NCBI GenBank assembly: GCA_023230755.1
Contig: JALNWS010000001.1
Span: 1 to 48,314, forward strand
From: Azoarcus sp.
Lineage (GTDB): Bacteria; Pseudomonadota; Gammaproteobacteria; Burkholderiales; Rhodocyclaceae
Direction: 5' to 3'
DNA length: 48,314 bases
Under the pieces are notes generated by a model. That model was not told where the DNA came from, ran no database searches, and worked only from the letters and a program-made list of their open reading frames with translations. Every line of letters begins with the position of its first letter. Positions within the stretch are counted from its first letter, which is position 1. The position numbers and the translations under genes are program-made. Shown here piece after piece: positions 17,096 through 25,827 of the stretch.

Positions 17096-17836
17096 TCAGA
17101 CCAGGTAGCCCTGCATGCGGCTCTCCACGATCCGCGGATTGTCACCGCTTGCAATGCCCACCAGACCATCGACGAACATCTCGCGCTGGGCTACCAGGGT
17201 TCCGATGTGTGCCTGCAGTTTCTTGGCAATCGGCAGAAAGACCAGGTTTGCGAGCCCGACACCGTAAATGGTGGCGACAAAGGCAACCGCGATCCCTGCA
17301 CCGAGTTTGGACGGATCGGAGAGGTTCTCCATGACATGGATCAACCCCAGCACCGCCCCCAGAATGCCGATGGTCGGCGAGTAGCCGCCGGCGGCCTCCC
17401 AGATCTTGGCCTTTTGCTTGAGCTGTCCTTCCCAGGTATCGATCTCGACCTCGAGCACTTCGCGCAGACGCCCCGGCTCGACACCGTCGACGAGCATCTG
17501 CAGACCGCGTTGCATGAAGGGATCACCCAGACGTTCGATCTGCCCTTCGAGCACGAGCAGCCCTTCCTTGCGCGCGACCGTACTCCACGCCGACACCTGC
17601 TCGATGATGGCCTCGTGACTGCTCATCGGCGGCACGAACACCCACTTGATCATCTTGAGGCCATCGACGAAGACACGCAGCGGACTTTGCAACATGACCG
17701 CACCAACCGTGCCCCCGACCACGATCAGAAACGCGGTGGGCTGCATCAGCGAAGACAGGTGCCCACCCTCAAGCACCTGTCCGATGAGAATGGCGGCCAG
17801 TCCGAGCGTGATGCCAACGAGGCTGATGCTATCCAT
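17096..17836 (-). CDS. motC: flagellar motor stator protein MotC (MotA-like)
   Basis: This is the ion-channel subunit of the flagellar stator. The product is 246 residues from ATG 17836 (MDSISLVG). Four membrane helices are visible: two near the N-terminus (ILIGQVLEGG onward; AFLIVVGGTVGAVML) and two in the C-terminal half (SPTIGILGAVLGLIHVM; GIAVAFVATIYGVGLANLVF). The cytoplasmic loop between them is charged and should contact FliG. The frame runs 48 codons upstream, but this would overlap fliA and reads as out-of-frame sequence. Confidence 0.88.
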   Translation of the reverse strand: MDSISLVGITLGLAAILIGQVLEGGHLSSLMQPTAFLIVVGGTVGAVMLQSPLRVFVDGLKMIKWVFVPPMSSHEAIIEQVSAWSTVARKEGLLVLEGQIERLGDPFMQRGLQMLVDGVEPGRLREVLEVEIDTWEGQLKQKAKIWEAAGGYSPTIGILGAVLGLIHVMENLSDPSKLGAGIAVAFVATIYGVGLANLVFLPIAKKLQAHIGTLVAQREMFVDGLVGIASGDNPRIVESRMQGYLV

Positions 17837-17856
17837 GGAGATCCATCCTGTGGCCG

Positions 17857-18633
17857 TCAGGCCCCTGCGGGCGGGTTCTTGGGCGGGCGACCGCGACGCG
17901 CGCCGGGCGTGCTGCCCGACGGGCGCGCACCGACCACCTGCACGCGAAGGCGCGCAATGGCCTGGCTGTGGAGCTGACACACGCGTGACTCGGTCACACC
18001 GAGCACCTCACCGATCTCGCGCAGATTCAGCTCTTCGTCGTAGTACAGCGCCATGATCATCTTTTCGCGCTCGGGCAGCGCCTCGATGGCGCGCACCAGG
18101 CTGGCGCGATTGTCCGCACTCTCAAGCAGTTCCAGCGGATTGGACTCATGCTCGCCGAAATGACGCTCGAGGAAGTCCTCGCCCTCGTCGCGGGCAAAAT
18201 CGTCAAAATAGACCAGCTGATGGCCGCGTGCCTCCTGCAGCATGTGCTGGTATTCCGACAGCGACACGCCAAGGGACTCGGCAAGCTCGGTCTCGCTCGG
18301 CGCACGGCCGTTCTGCTGCTCGAGATCGTTGATGGCTGATTCGATGCGGCGCATGTCGCGGCGCAGGCTGCGCGGCACCCAGTCGTTATCGCGCAGCCCG
18401 TCGAGCATCGCCCCGCGGATGCGCTGTACGGCATAGGTTTCGAACTGCGCACCCATACCCTCTTCGAAGCGGCCGATGGCGTCGAGCAGCCCCATCATGC
18501 CGTTCTGGATCAGATCTTCGACCTCGACACTTGCCGGCAGCCTGGCCATGAGCTGATAGGCAATGCGCTTGACCAGCGGGGCGTAGGACACCACCAGGTG
18601 ATCGGTATCGGGTTGACCGTCAGCGTCGTACAT
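17857..18633 (-). CDS. fliA: flagellar sigma factor sigma-28
   Basis: This RNA polymerase sigma factor drives late flagellar and chemotaxis genes. The product is 258 residues from ATG 18633 (MYDADGQ). Region 2 includes YAPLVKRIAYQLMARLP, DLIQNGMMGLLDAIGRF and FETYAVQRIRGAMLDGLR. Region 3 and region 4 (LPEREKMIMALYYDEELNLREIGEVLGV, in one stretch) follow. The tail is Pro/Arg-rich. An upstream ATG at 18762 overlaps the flhG stop by 4 bases and would add 43 residues. I reject it because those codons are poor in third-position GC and the family normally starts with MY-. It remains the alternative. Confidence 0.9.
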   Translation of the reverse strand: MYDADGQPDTDHLVVSYAPLVKRIAYQLMARLPASVEVEDLIQNGMMGLLDAIGRFEEGMGAQFETYAVQRIRGAMLDGLRDNDWVPRSLRRDMRRIESAINDLEQQNGRAPSETELAESLGVSLSEYQHMLQEARGHQLVYFDDFARDEGEDFLERHFGEHESNPLELLESADNRASLVRAIEALPEREKMIMALYYDEELNLREIGEVLGVTESRVCQLHSQAIARLRVQVVGARPSGSTPGARRGRPPKNPPAGA

Positions 18634-18758
18634 CCATTGGACCTGTATCTTTTTGCGGCGCGATCGTTCGGGTACGACCGCGGGCGCGTTCAAGGAGGTC
18701 CATTTTCCCGCACTGGCGTTCGCATTGCTAGCAGGATAGGTCGGCGGCATCACAATAC

Positions 18759-19559
18759 TCATTCCCTGCGTACCTGCCCGGCCGGCCGGCTACGCGCGAT
18801 GACCGAAAGACGACGCAGGAAGGCGGCTTCCGGCTCGCTCGGCGAGGACATCGACTGCGGCTGCGACAGGCCTTCGGCGATGTCATCGCGCTCGACTTCG
18901 CCCAGCCAGGCCAGCGGCACCCCGACATGGCGGCGCACCAGGGCCTGAAGACTGGAGAAAAAGCGCTCAGCATCGGCCCGGTTGCGGGCACGGCACACGG
19001 CCACATGCAGCGAACCGGCACCGGCCGCCGCAAGCTGCTTGATGACCTGATAGGCTTCGGTCGCACCGCTCGCGCTGGCCTCCGCGACCAGCAGACGACG
19101 TGGTGCGGCGTGCACGAAGGGGGACGGGTCACCGGCCGAGCTTTGCCCGGCATGGATCAGCACGAAACCGGCATGACGGTGAAGCACCCGCAGCGCTTCG
19201 ACCAGACATGCGCGACGTGCATCGTCGAGCAAGGGCAAGGCCAGCGCGGCAGCGGCTGCCGGCACACGTCCGAGCAGTCCTGGCACCGGCTGCAGCAGGC
19301 CGGCCAGGGTCAGACGACCATCGAGCATCTGCAACAGGTCCGGCCCCGCGGGCAGCTCAAGCACGCCGGCCAGGGCCTCGTCACCGGTCGCTTCATCGAG
19401 CAAGAGCACGCGGTGGGCATGGCCTGCAATGCGATGGGCCGCACGCACCGCGTTGTGCGTGCGGTTGCGACCGGTCGCGTACAGTGCAACCACCCCCGGT
19501 GGTGCATGACGGAACAAGCGCCGCAGTCCTGCGGCCTGGTCTTCGCGTCCGTCGATCAT
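18759..19559 (-). CDS. flhG: FlhG/FleN-like protein with degenerate ATPase site
   Basis: FlhG is normally a MinD-like ATPase that limits flagellar number with FlhF. This 266-residue product sits in the flhG position, 2 bases after flhF. It keeps the N-terminal motif REDQAAGLRRLF that activates FlhF's GTPase. The P-loop that should follow (KGGxGKT) is replaced by ALYATGRNRTHNA, and the usual LIDTGAG switch is FVLIHAGQSS. The remaining sequence still reads as a MinD fold, with VLLLDEATGD and LHVAVCRARN. It has probably lost ATP binding but may still act on FlhF. Confidence 0.75.
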   Translation of the reverse strand: MIDGREDQAAGLRRLFRHAPPGVVALYATGRNRTHNAVRAAHRIAGHAHRVLLLDEATGDEALAGVLELPAGPDLLQMLDGRLTLAGLLQPVPGLLGRVPAAAAALALPLLDDARRACLVEALRVLHRHAGFVLIHAGQSSAGDPSPFVHAAPRRLLVAEASASGATEAYQVIKQLAAAGAGSLHVAVCRARNRADAERFFSSLQALVRRHVGVPLAWLGEVERDDIAEGLSQPQSMSSPSEPEAAFLRRLSVIARSRPAGQVRRE

Positions 19560-19560
19560 G

Positions 19561-21018
19561 TCAGGCTCCCTGACCCGCAGCTGCGAGCATCATGCCGGCC
19601 TCGTCCCCGTTCAGATGCCAGGGCGACTCGCCTCCCTGTTCGCGCAGCGCGCGGTGCAGGAGATAGGCGCGATTGGGAAGATGCAGATCTTCCGGCACAC
19701 GCTGGCCGTTGGTTACATAGAACACGTTCAGGGCGCGACGCACCGCGACATCAATCGCCGGAGCCAGCGAAGCAGCCTCGTCCACCTTGGTAAAGATGCA
19801 GCCAGCGAGATCCGGACCGGCATAGGCACGCACGACATCGTCCAGGGTGTCACCGCGGCAGGTCGCATTGAGCAACAGCAGGCGACGAACATCACCCGCG
19901 CCACTGAGCATGGCCGCCTGCTCGGCCACCATGCGGTCACGCTGGCTCATGCCCATGGTGTCGATCAGCACCATGTGCTTGTTGCGCAGCTCGCCAAGGG
20001 TCTGGCGCAGGTCGGCGGCATCGCGCACCGAGAACACCGGCACGCCAAGAATCCGCCCGTAGATCCGCAACTGCTCCTGGGCACCGATGCGGTAGCCGTC
20101 GGTGGTAATCAGCGCCAGCTTGCCGGTGCCATGACGCATCACGCAGCGCGCAGCGAGCTTGGCGGTGGTCGTGGTCTTCCCGACACCGGTGGGGCCCACC
20201 AAAGCATAGACGCCGCCGCGATCGATGAGATCATCGTCGGTTGAGCGGGCATTGAGTTTGCGATCAAGCGTAGCGCGCACGACGGCGTGCGCTTGATCGG
20301 GCGTGGCATCCTCGGGAATGGCTTCCGCGAGCTGGCGTGCGGTCGTACCGGAAAAGCCGGCCTCGAGCAGTTCGCCGAGCATGGCCGCGCGCGCCGGCGC
20401 ATGGCGACGGGTTTCACCCCAGGCAAAGCCCGCGAGCTGGCGTTCGATCATGCCGCGAATGCCGGTCAGCTCTGCCATCAGTTTGTTATTGGCTTCCTGC
20501 AACTCACGCACACGCGCATCTTCGGCTGCACGACTGGACGGACGCTCTGCGGCGGGCGCTGGCTGGCGTACGCCTCCGTCCTCGACTGTCACCCGCGACC
20601 TTGCGAAGGATGCACGCTCAGGCGTGTGCATGGCACCGCTGCGCGATGCGGGCGCGCTGGTATCGATACGCGGCGGATTGAACGGACGCATCACCGGGTC
20701 GGGGTTGCGGCGCGGCGCCTGTGGGGCGGCACTGCGCGGCACGACACCGGCAGCCAGTCCCGACAGGCTGAGGTGAAAGTCTTCATCGTCGATCGGTGCC
20801 GCCATCTGGCGCGTTGGCGCCGGAGCGGGCGCACGCGGGGCAGCAGGCGCCGGACGCACGCTTTGCAGCGCACCGACAGCATCGGCAGGCAGCGCCAGAA
20901 TCTCGACGCCGCCCTCGACCGCCCGGTTGGACAGTACGATGGCATCGGCACCGAGCTCTTCCTTCAAGGCCCGCAGTGCCTCACGGGCAGAGGGGGCAAA
21001 GTAGCGCTTAACGTTCAT
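19561..21018 (-). CDS. flhF: flagellar SRP-like GTPase FlhF
   Basis: FlhF places the polar flagellum and helps insert early basal-body proteins. The 485-residue product starts MNVKRYFAPSAREALRALK, the usual basic B domain. A Pro/Ala-rich, poorly conserved linker runs to about residue 165, then the NG domain. GTPase motifs are GPTGVGKTTTTAKLA near 273 (G1), TTDGYRIGAQEQL (G2), LIDTMGMSQRD (G3) and FTKVDEA (G4). ATG 21018 is preceded by GGGAGA. It is followed by flhG after one base, so the pair is co-translated. Confidence 0.93.
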   Translation of the reverse strand: MNVKRYFAPSAREALRALKEELGADAIVLSNRAVEGGVEILALPADAVGALQSVRPAPAAPRAPAPAPTRQMAAPIDDEDFHLSLSGLAAGVVPRSAAPQAPRRNPDPVMRPFNPPRIDTSAPASRSGAMHTPERASFARSRVTVEDGGVRQPAPAAERPSSRAAEDARVRELQEANNKLMAELTGIRGMIERQLAGFAWGETRRHAPARAAMLGELLEAGFSGTTARQLAEAIPEDATPDQAHAVVRATLDRKLNARSTDDDLIDRGGVYALVGPTGVGKTTTTAKLAARCVMRHGTGKLALITTDGYRIGAQEQLRIYGRILGVPVFSVRDAADLRQTLGELRNKHMVLIDTMGMSQRDRMVAEQAAMLSGAGDVRRLLLLNATCRGDTLDDVVRAYAGPDLAGCIFTKVDEAASLAPAIDVAVRRALNVFYVTNGQRVPEDLHLPNRAYLLHRALREQGGESPWHLNGDEAGMMLAAAGQGA

Positions 21019-21199
21019 GATGAATCTCCCGACTACAGCGCTTTGCGCGCATCCTGGAGACGATTATGCGATGGACCGGCTTTGTGGCATGGACCGAATA
21101 AACCGGTTTTCCCCCGCTTATTCCCACTGCCGGAAACTCACGGCACCGTCGCCGCTGGCCCCCAGCCCCGCGCATCGCAGGACCGGGCCGGGCGTTCGG
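21019..21199 (-). promoter_or_regulatory. flhA-flhF intergenic leader
   Basis: This 181-base gap is the longest inside the flagellar block. It contains two direct copies of ATGGACCG (21071-21078 and 21089-21096), 18 bases apart. No consensus sigma-54 or sigma-28 promoter was seen. It could hold a separate promoter for flhF-flhG-fliA-motCD. Confidence 0.25.
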
Positions 21200-23305
21200 T
21201 CAGGTCGGGGTGCCGACCATGCCAGTAATGCGGATGGTGCGCGACTCCGGCACTTCGCCATTGGAGATGACTTTCAGCGAGGGCACGGCACGGCGCAGGA
21301 AGCGCGACAGCAGCATGCGCAACTGCGCCGGAACCAGCAGCACGGGCGGCAGGCCGATGTCTTCCTGGCGCTGCGCAAGCTGCGCGGTCTGGCGCAGCAG
21401 GGTGTCGGCCAGGCCGGGCTCGATCGCCCCGCCCTCGCCGCTCGCACTCATGGCCTGCAGCAGGATGCGCTCGAGACCGGGTTCGAGCGACATCACCTGG
21501 ACTTCTGCATTGCCCGGGAACAGGCTCTGCACGATCGCCCGCCCCAGCGCCTCGCGCACCTTCGCCGTGAGTTCGACCGGGTCCTGAATCCGTGGCGCAT
21601 GCTCGGCCAGCACCTCGATGATGCTGCGCATGTCGCGAATATTGACGCCCTCGTCGAGCAGGTTCTGCAACACCCGCTGCACGGTCGAGACCGACAGCAG
21701 CTTGGGCACAAGGTCCTCGATGAGCTTGGGCGAATCCTTGCCGATATGATCGAGCAGCGACTGGGTCTCCTGCCGCCCCAGCAGCTCCGCCGCATGGTTG
21801 AGAATGACGTGATTGAGGTGGGTCGCGACCACCGTGCTCGCGTCGACCACGGTGTAACCGAGCGCATGCGCCTGCTCCCTGCCGCTGCCATCGATCCAGA
21901 ACGCGGGCAGACCGAAGGCCGGGTCCTTGGTCTCGCGACCGCTCAGCGGCCCGGACACGCGACCCGGATTGATGGCCAGAAACTGGCCCGGATACGCTTC
22001 GCCAGTACCGATCTCGACCCCCTTGAGCGCAATGCGGTAGGCATTGGGCTTGAGTTCGAGGTTGTCACGGATATGCACCGGCGAAGACAGAAAACCGACC
22101 TCCTGCGCAAACTTGCGCCGCAGGCCGCGAATGCGCTTGAGCAGTTCGCCATCCTGTCCCTTGTCCACCATCGGAATCAGCCGGTAACCCACTTCCAGCC
22201 CGAGCACATCGACCGGCGCCACGTCGTTCCAGCTCGCCTCCTGCGATTCGGCTGGCTGCTGTGCCGCGGCCGCCTGCGCCGCAGCAGGCGCCTGTGCCGC
22301 CTGCGATTCTTCGCCGATGCGTTTGTGCCGCATCCATGCCAGCGCCGCAAACATGGACGCAAGCAGGATGAACACCACGTTCGGCATTCCCGGTATCAGG
22401 CCGAGCACGCCAATGATGATGGCCGTCAGCCCCAGCACCTGCGGGTTCGAGAACACCTGGTTGATGACCTGCCCGCCGATATCACCCTCGTCACCAACAC
22501 GGGACACGACCAGGCCGGCCGCAACGGAAATGATCAGCGCCGGAATCTGCGCCACCAGACCGTCGCCGATGGTGAGCAGGGTGTAGGTGCGCCCCGCTTC
22601 GCCAACCGCCATGTCGTGCTGCATCACCCCCACGAACAGGCCGCCGATGATGTTGATGACCAGAATCAGGATGCCGGCGACCGCATCGCCGCGAACGAAC
22701 TTCGACGCACCGTCCATCGCACCGTAGAAATCGGCCTCCTGCCCGATCTCCTTGCGCCGGGTCTTGGCTGTCTTCTCGTCGATCAGACCCGCATTGAGGT
22801 CGGCGTCGATCGCCATCTGCTTGCCTGGCATCGCATCCAGGGTGAAGCGCGCGCTCACTTCGGCGATACGGCCGGCACCCTTGGTGATGACGACGAAGTT
22901 GATCAGGGTGAGGATGACGAACACCACCAGACCGACCGCCGTGTTGCCGCCGACCAGGAAGCTGCCGAAGGCCTCGATCACCTTGCCCGCCGCGTCGCCG
23001 CCACTGTGTCCTTCGAGCAACACGATCCGGGTCGAGGCGACGTTGAGCGACAGCCGCAGCAAGGTGGTGACCAGCAGCACGGTCGGGAAGACGGAAAAAT
23101 CCAGCGGCTTCTTCGAGTACATCGCCACCAGCATCACCATCACCGAGATTGCGATATTGAAGGTGAAGAAGACATCGAGCAGGAACACCGGCAGCGGCAA
23201 CACCATCATCGACAGAATCATGATGATGAGGATCGGTGCCGCCAGCGTGCGCAGGTTCTCCGGCGTGATCAGCGCGCGCAGGTTCAGGGTATTGTTCGAG
23301 GCCAT
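21200..23305 (-). CDS. flhA: flagellar type III export gate protein FlhA
   Basis: FlhA is the nonameric core of the flagellar export gate in the inner membrane. The 701-residue product has the expected size. About eight membrane helices fill the first 330 residues (for example PILIIMILSMMVLPLPVFLL). The conserved FHIPEP-family cytoplasmic loop lies between helices 4 and 5 (KGAGRIAEVSARFTLDAMPG, continuing with GKQMAIDADLNAGLID). The C-terminal export-platform domain follows a linker rich in Ala and Gln. It starts at ATG 23305, 11 bases after the end of flhB. Confidence 0.95.
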   Translation of the reverse strand: MASNNTLNLRALITPENLRTLAAPILIIMILSMMVLPLPVFLLDVFFTFNIAISVMVMLVAMYSKKPLDFSVFPTVLLVTTLLRLSLNVASTRIVLLEGHSGGDAAGKVIEAFGSFLVGGNTAVGLVVFVILTLINFVVITKGAGRIAEVSARFTLDAMPGKQMAIDADLNAGLIDEKTAKTRRKEIGQEADFYGAMDGASKFVRGDAVAGILILVINIIGGLFVGVMQHDMAVGEAGRTYTLLTIGDGLVAQIPALIISVAAGLVVSRVGDEGDIGGQVINQVFSNPQVLGLTAIIIGVLGLIPGMPNVVFILLASMFAALAWMRHKRIGEESQAAQAPAAAQAAAAQQPAESQEASWNDVAPVDVLGLEVGYRLIPMVDKGQDGELLKRIRGLRRKFAQEVGFLSSPVHIRDNLELKPNAYRIALKGVEIGTGEAYPGQFLAINPGRVSGPLSGRETKDPAFGLPAFWIDGSGREQAHALGYTVVDASTVVATHLNHVILNHAAELLGRQETQSLLDHIGKDSPKLIEDLVPKLLSVSTVQRVLQNLLDEGVNIRDMRSIIEVLAEHAPRIQDPVELTAKVREALGRAIVQSLFPGNAEVQVMSLEPGLERILLQAMSASGEGGAIEPGLADTLLRQTAQLAQRQEDIGLPPVLLVPAQLRMLLSRFLRRAVPSLKVISNGEVPESRTIRITGMVGTPT

Positions 23306-23316
23306 GGGTCAGGCAT

Positions 23317-24459
23317 TCACTCTTCGGGGGCGCCGGGGTCGAGCCCCTCGGGCACCGGCAATTCGGCAGGCGGCTGCGGCGGCAATCCGCCGTCGGCCAC
23401 CCAGTTGTTGAGCTGATAGACGTAGGCCATCACCTCGGCCACGGCAGTAAACAGGGTTGCGGGCACCGCCTGCTCCAGTTCGCAATGCGCATACAGTGCG
23501 CGCGCCAGCGGCGGCGCTTCGAGCATGGCCACCTTGTTCTCGCGCGCGATCTCGCGAATCTTCAGCGCCAGATCGCCGCGTCCCTTGGCCACGACGATGG
23601 GCGCAGCCATCCGGCTGGCATCGTACTTCAGCGCCACCGAGAAGTGCGTCGGGTTGGTCACTACCACGTCGGCCTTGGGCACCTCCGACATCATCCGCCG
23701 GCGCGCCATCTCGCGCTGCATCGCACGGATGCGGCCCTTGACCTGCGGGTCACCCTCCTGCTCCTTGCCTTCACGCTTGACCTCTTCCTTGGTCATGCGC
23801 AGTTTCTTGTGGTACTGCCACAGCTGGAAAGGCACATCCATCAGCGCCAGCAAGCCCAGACTGGTGGTGATCATCAGTGCGGCAAAGGCCACCGTATCGG
23901 CGAAGTCGGGCATTCCCACTTCAAGCGGCTCGACCATCAGATCGAACAGGTGATCCTTGTTGACCCACAGCACGATGGCCGACACGCCGCCCACCAGCGC
24001 CGATTTAAGAATGGCCTTCACCATTTCAGCCAGGCCGTGGACCGAGAACATCCGCGCCAGTCCCTGCAAGGGATTCATGCGACCGAAATTGGGCCCCAGC
24101 GCCTTGGGCGAAAACACCAGCCCGCCCAGTGCGATGGGCGAAGCCACCGCGGCCACCATCAGGGTCAGAAACAAGGGCATCATCGTCAGCAGCGCGCCGC
24201 TGAGCAGCGTATTGAAGCCGTCGAGCATGAGCACGTGATCGAAGGCCATCTCGCGCTCGAACGCAAACGAGCGCCGCAGCAGCCCGAACAGACGATCCGT
24301 CATCCAGTCGCCGAGCATCCACAACGTTGCCACCCCGGTCATGGTAATGAAGAAGGTAGACAGTTCGCGCGACTGCGGAACCTGCCCTTCCTCGCGGGCC
24401 TGCTCTATTCGTCGTGGTGACGCTTGTTCTGTTTTCTCAAGATCGCTGTCTTCTGCCAC
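23317..24459 (-). CDS. flhB: flagellar export switch protein FlhB
   Basis: FlhB sits at the export gate and switches substrate class after self-cleavage. The product has 380 residues. It starts with GTG 24459, preceded by GGAG at a good distance, with the typical hydrophilic head EKTEQASPRRIEQAREEGQ. Four membrane helices follow, then the cytoplasmic domain with the autocleavage site NPTH at about residues 268-271. The C-terminal tail is Pro-rich and longer than the minimal family form. It is the first gene of the flagellar operon in this window. Confidence 0.95.
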   Translation of the reverse strand: MAEDSDLEKTEQASPRRIEQAREEGQVPQSRELSTFFITMTGVATLWMLGDWMTDRLFGLLRRSFAFEREMAFDHVLMLDGFNTLLSGALLTMMPLFLTLMVAAVASPIALGGLVFSPKALGPNFGRMNPLQGLARMFSVHGLAEMVKAILKSALVGGVSAIVLWVNKDHLFDLMVEPLEVGMPDFADTVAFAALMITTSLGLLALMDVPFQLWQYHKKLRMTKEEVKREGKEQEGDPQVKGRIRAMQREMARRRMMSEVPKADVVVTNPTHFSVALKYDASRMAAPIVVAKGRGDLALKIREIARENKVAMLEAPPLARALYAHCELEQAVPATLFTAVAEVMAYVYQLNNWVADGGLPPQPPAELPVPEGLDPGAPEE

Positions 24460-24597
24460 GATCGGCTCCGGTAACGGCCTGCCACGCGGGGATCAGCATG
24501 GACGCAGGACGACGTGGGGCAATTATCGCCGCTAGCGGACAAGGACCGAAGCCGGATAAGCACGGAGAAAACCGCGCAATTCCTGTGCTGCAAACGT

Positions 24598-24617
24598 GCT
24601 GCCCGCCTGCAGGCAGC
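24598..24617 (-). terminator. weak hairpin after the DUF192 gene
   Basis: GCTGCC (24598-24603) pairs with GGCAGC (24612-24617) around an 8-base loop, 14 bases beyond the end of the DUF192 gene and before the flagellar operon. The stem is short and only a broken T-run (gttt) follows, so termination is tentative. Confidence 0.3.
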
Positions 24618-24631
24618 GACTGCGCCCGTGC

Positions 24632-25090
24632 TTAGCGCGGCGCCGGCAGGCGCTCGGTACCGCGGATCAGGTCACCCGGCTTGAACCCGCGCTCGCGAAA
24701 CCAGCCCAGGTTCATTTCGAGCGCGAAGCGCGCCGGCGCGGCCGCGCAGTGGTTGTCTTCGGTCTGTGGCTGCATGTCTTCGATATTGAGGATGCGCCCG
24801 CTGTCGTCGAGGAAGGCGACCGACAGGGGCAACAGCGTGTTCTTCATCCACATGCAGTGCTGCGCACTTTGCGCAAAGACGAACACCATGCCGTGATGCG
24901 CAGGCATGCTCTTGCGGTTCATCAGCCCGAGCTGACGGTCGGGGCCGGTGTAGGCCACCTCGGTCTCGATGCGGAACATGCCCGCACCAAGTTCCGCAAG
25001 CGGCATCTGCGCGCTCGCGATCGTCGGCACGAGCGCCGCCACCAGTCCGCCAATCCGCAACACCTGCCCAATCACGCCCATCATGTTCAT
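24632..25090 (-). CDS. DUF192 family exported protein
   Basis: The 152-residue product begins with a signal peptide (MNMMGVIGQVLRIGGLVAAL, cleavage near the ASA-Q at about 25) and is probably periplasmic. The DUF192 domain is clear: RQLGLMNRKSMPAHHGMVFVF, then CMWMKNTLLPLSVAFLD, and later ALEMNLGWF. The family's biochemical role is not settled. I start at ATG 25090; two further in-frame Met codons follow within three positions and cannot be told apart. The longer open frame upstream has Arg/Cys-rich sequence that does not look coding. Confidence 0.82.
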   Translation of the reverse strand: MNMMGVIGQVLRIGGLVAALVPTIASAQMPLAELGAGMFRIETEVAYTGPDRQLGLMNRKSMPAHHGMVFVFAQSAQHCMWMKNTLLPLSVAFLDDSGRILNIEDMQPQTEDNHCAAAPARFALEMNLGWFRERGFKPGDLIRGTERLPAPR

Positions 25091-25127
25091 CGTTCGCGTC
25101 CGTCGCCTCAATGCATTGGCGGCGATT

Positions 25128-25754
25128 CTACCGCCTGCGCGGCATCTTCCGCCGCCCACCCTGCTTGCGCGGCGGTGCGACGGCGGCCTGCACCAGGCCT
25201 GCGGGCACCGGCACCTCGCGCGACTGCCCCGGCAGCAAGCCATCCAGCGACCAGTCGCCGATCGCCACGCGCACCAGACGCAGGGTCGGCAAGCCCACCT
25301 TTGCCGTCATCCGCCGCACCTGCCGGTTCTTGCCCTCGCGCAGCACGATCTCCAGCCATGAGGTCGGCACCGTCTTGCGAAAGCGCACCGGCGGATCGCG
25401 TGGCCACAACCACGCTGGCTCGGCAACGCTGCGTGCGCCGCACGGACGGGTAACGAAGTCGCCCAGATCCACTCCGCTGCGCAGCTGCGCAAGGGCGGTC
25501 TCGTCCGGTTCACCTTCTACCTGCACCAGATAGGTCTTGGGCAGCTTGTGGCGCGGGTCCGCAATCCGGTGCTGCAGCGCACCGTCGTCGGTGAGCAGCA
25601 GCAGCCCTTCGCTGTCGGTATCGAGGCGTCCGGCCGCATACACGCCGGGCACGGCGACATGATCCTTGAGCGTGGCGCGCCCGGCTTCGTCAGTGAACTG
25701 GCACAGCACCCCGTAAGGCTTGTTCAGCAGAATCAGTCTCGACACTCTGTCCAC
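25128..25754 (-). CDS. rluE: rRNA large-subunit pseudouridine synthase, RluE-like
   Basis: This is a pseudouridine synthase of the RsuA/RluB/RluE branch. The 208-residue product starts RLILLNKPYGVLCQFTD, as RluE does, without the N-terminal S4 domain that RsuA and RluB carry. The catalytic Asp45 is in AGRLDTDSEGLLLLTDDG. The KTYLVQVEG and REGKNRQVRRM motifs follow. The C-terminal tail is very basic (RKQGGRRKMPRRR), suited to RNA contact. Start is GTG at 25754 or at 25745; the second has a better-placed GGTGG. In E. coli RluE modifies U2457 of 23S rRNA; the same target here is inference. Confidence 0.82.
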   Translation of the reverse strand: MDRVSRLILLNKPYGVLCQFTDEAGRATLKDHVAVPGVYAAGRLDTDSEGLLLLTDDGALQHRIADPRHKLPKTYLVQVEGEPDETALAQLRSGVDLGDFVTRPCGARSVAEPAWLWPRDPPVRFRKTVPTSWLEIVLREGKNRQVRRMTAKVGLPTLRLVRVAIGDWSLDGLLPGQSREVPVPAGLVQAAVAPPRKQGGRRKMPRRR

Positions 25755-25827
25755 CCGTTTGCTTGATCAAAGTTTGCAGCGCGGCGCATGCGTATGTCGA
25801 CGCCCGCCGCAGTGAAAACGCATCGCC

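Noticed and set aside
18634..18762. 43-codon N-terminal extension of fliA from ATG 18762
   Set aside because: It overlaps the flhG stop neatly, but codons are low in third-position GC and FliA proteins normally begin with MY-; kept only as an alternative start.
21017..23416. 799-codon plus-strand frame opposite flhA
   Set aside because: The antisense translation is His/Arg/Gln-rich without domains; flhA on the minus strand is unambiguous.
24574..24590. Sigma-54-like CAGCAC-N5-TTGC on the minus strand before flhB
   Set aside because: The -24 element has AG in place of the invariant GG, so I did not list it as a promoter, although spacing to GC is correct.
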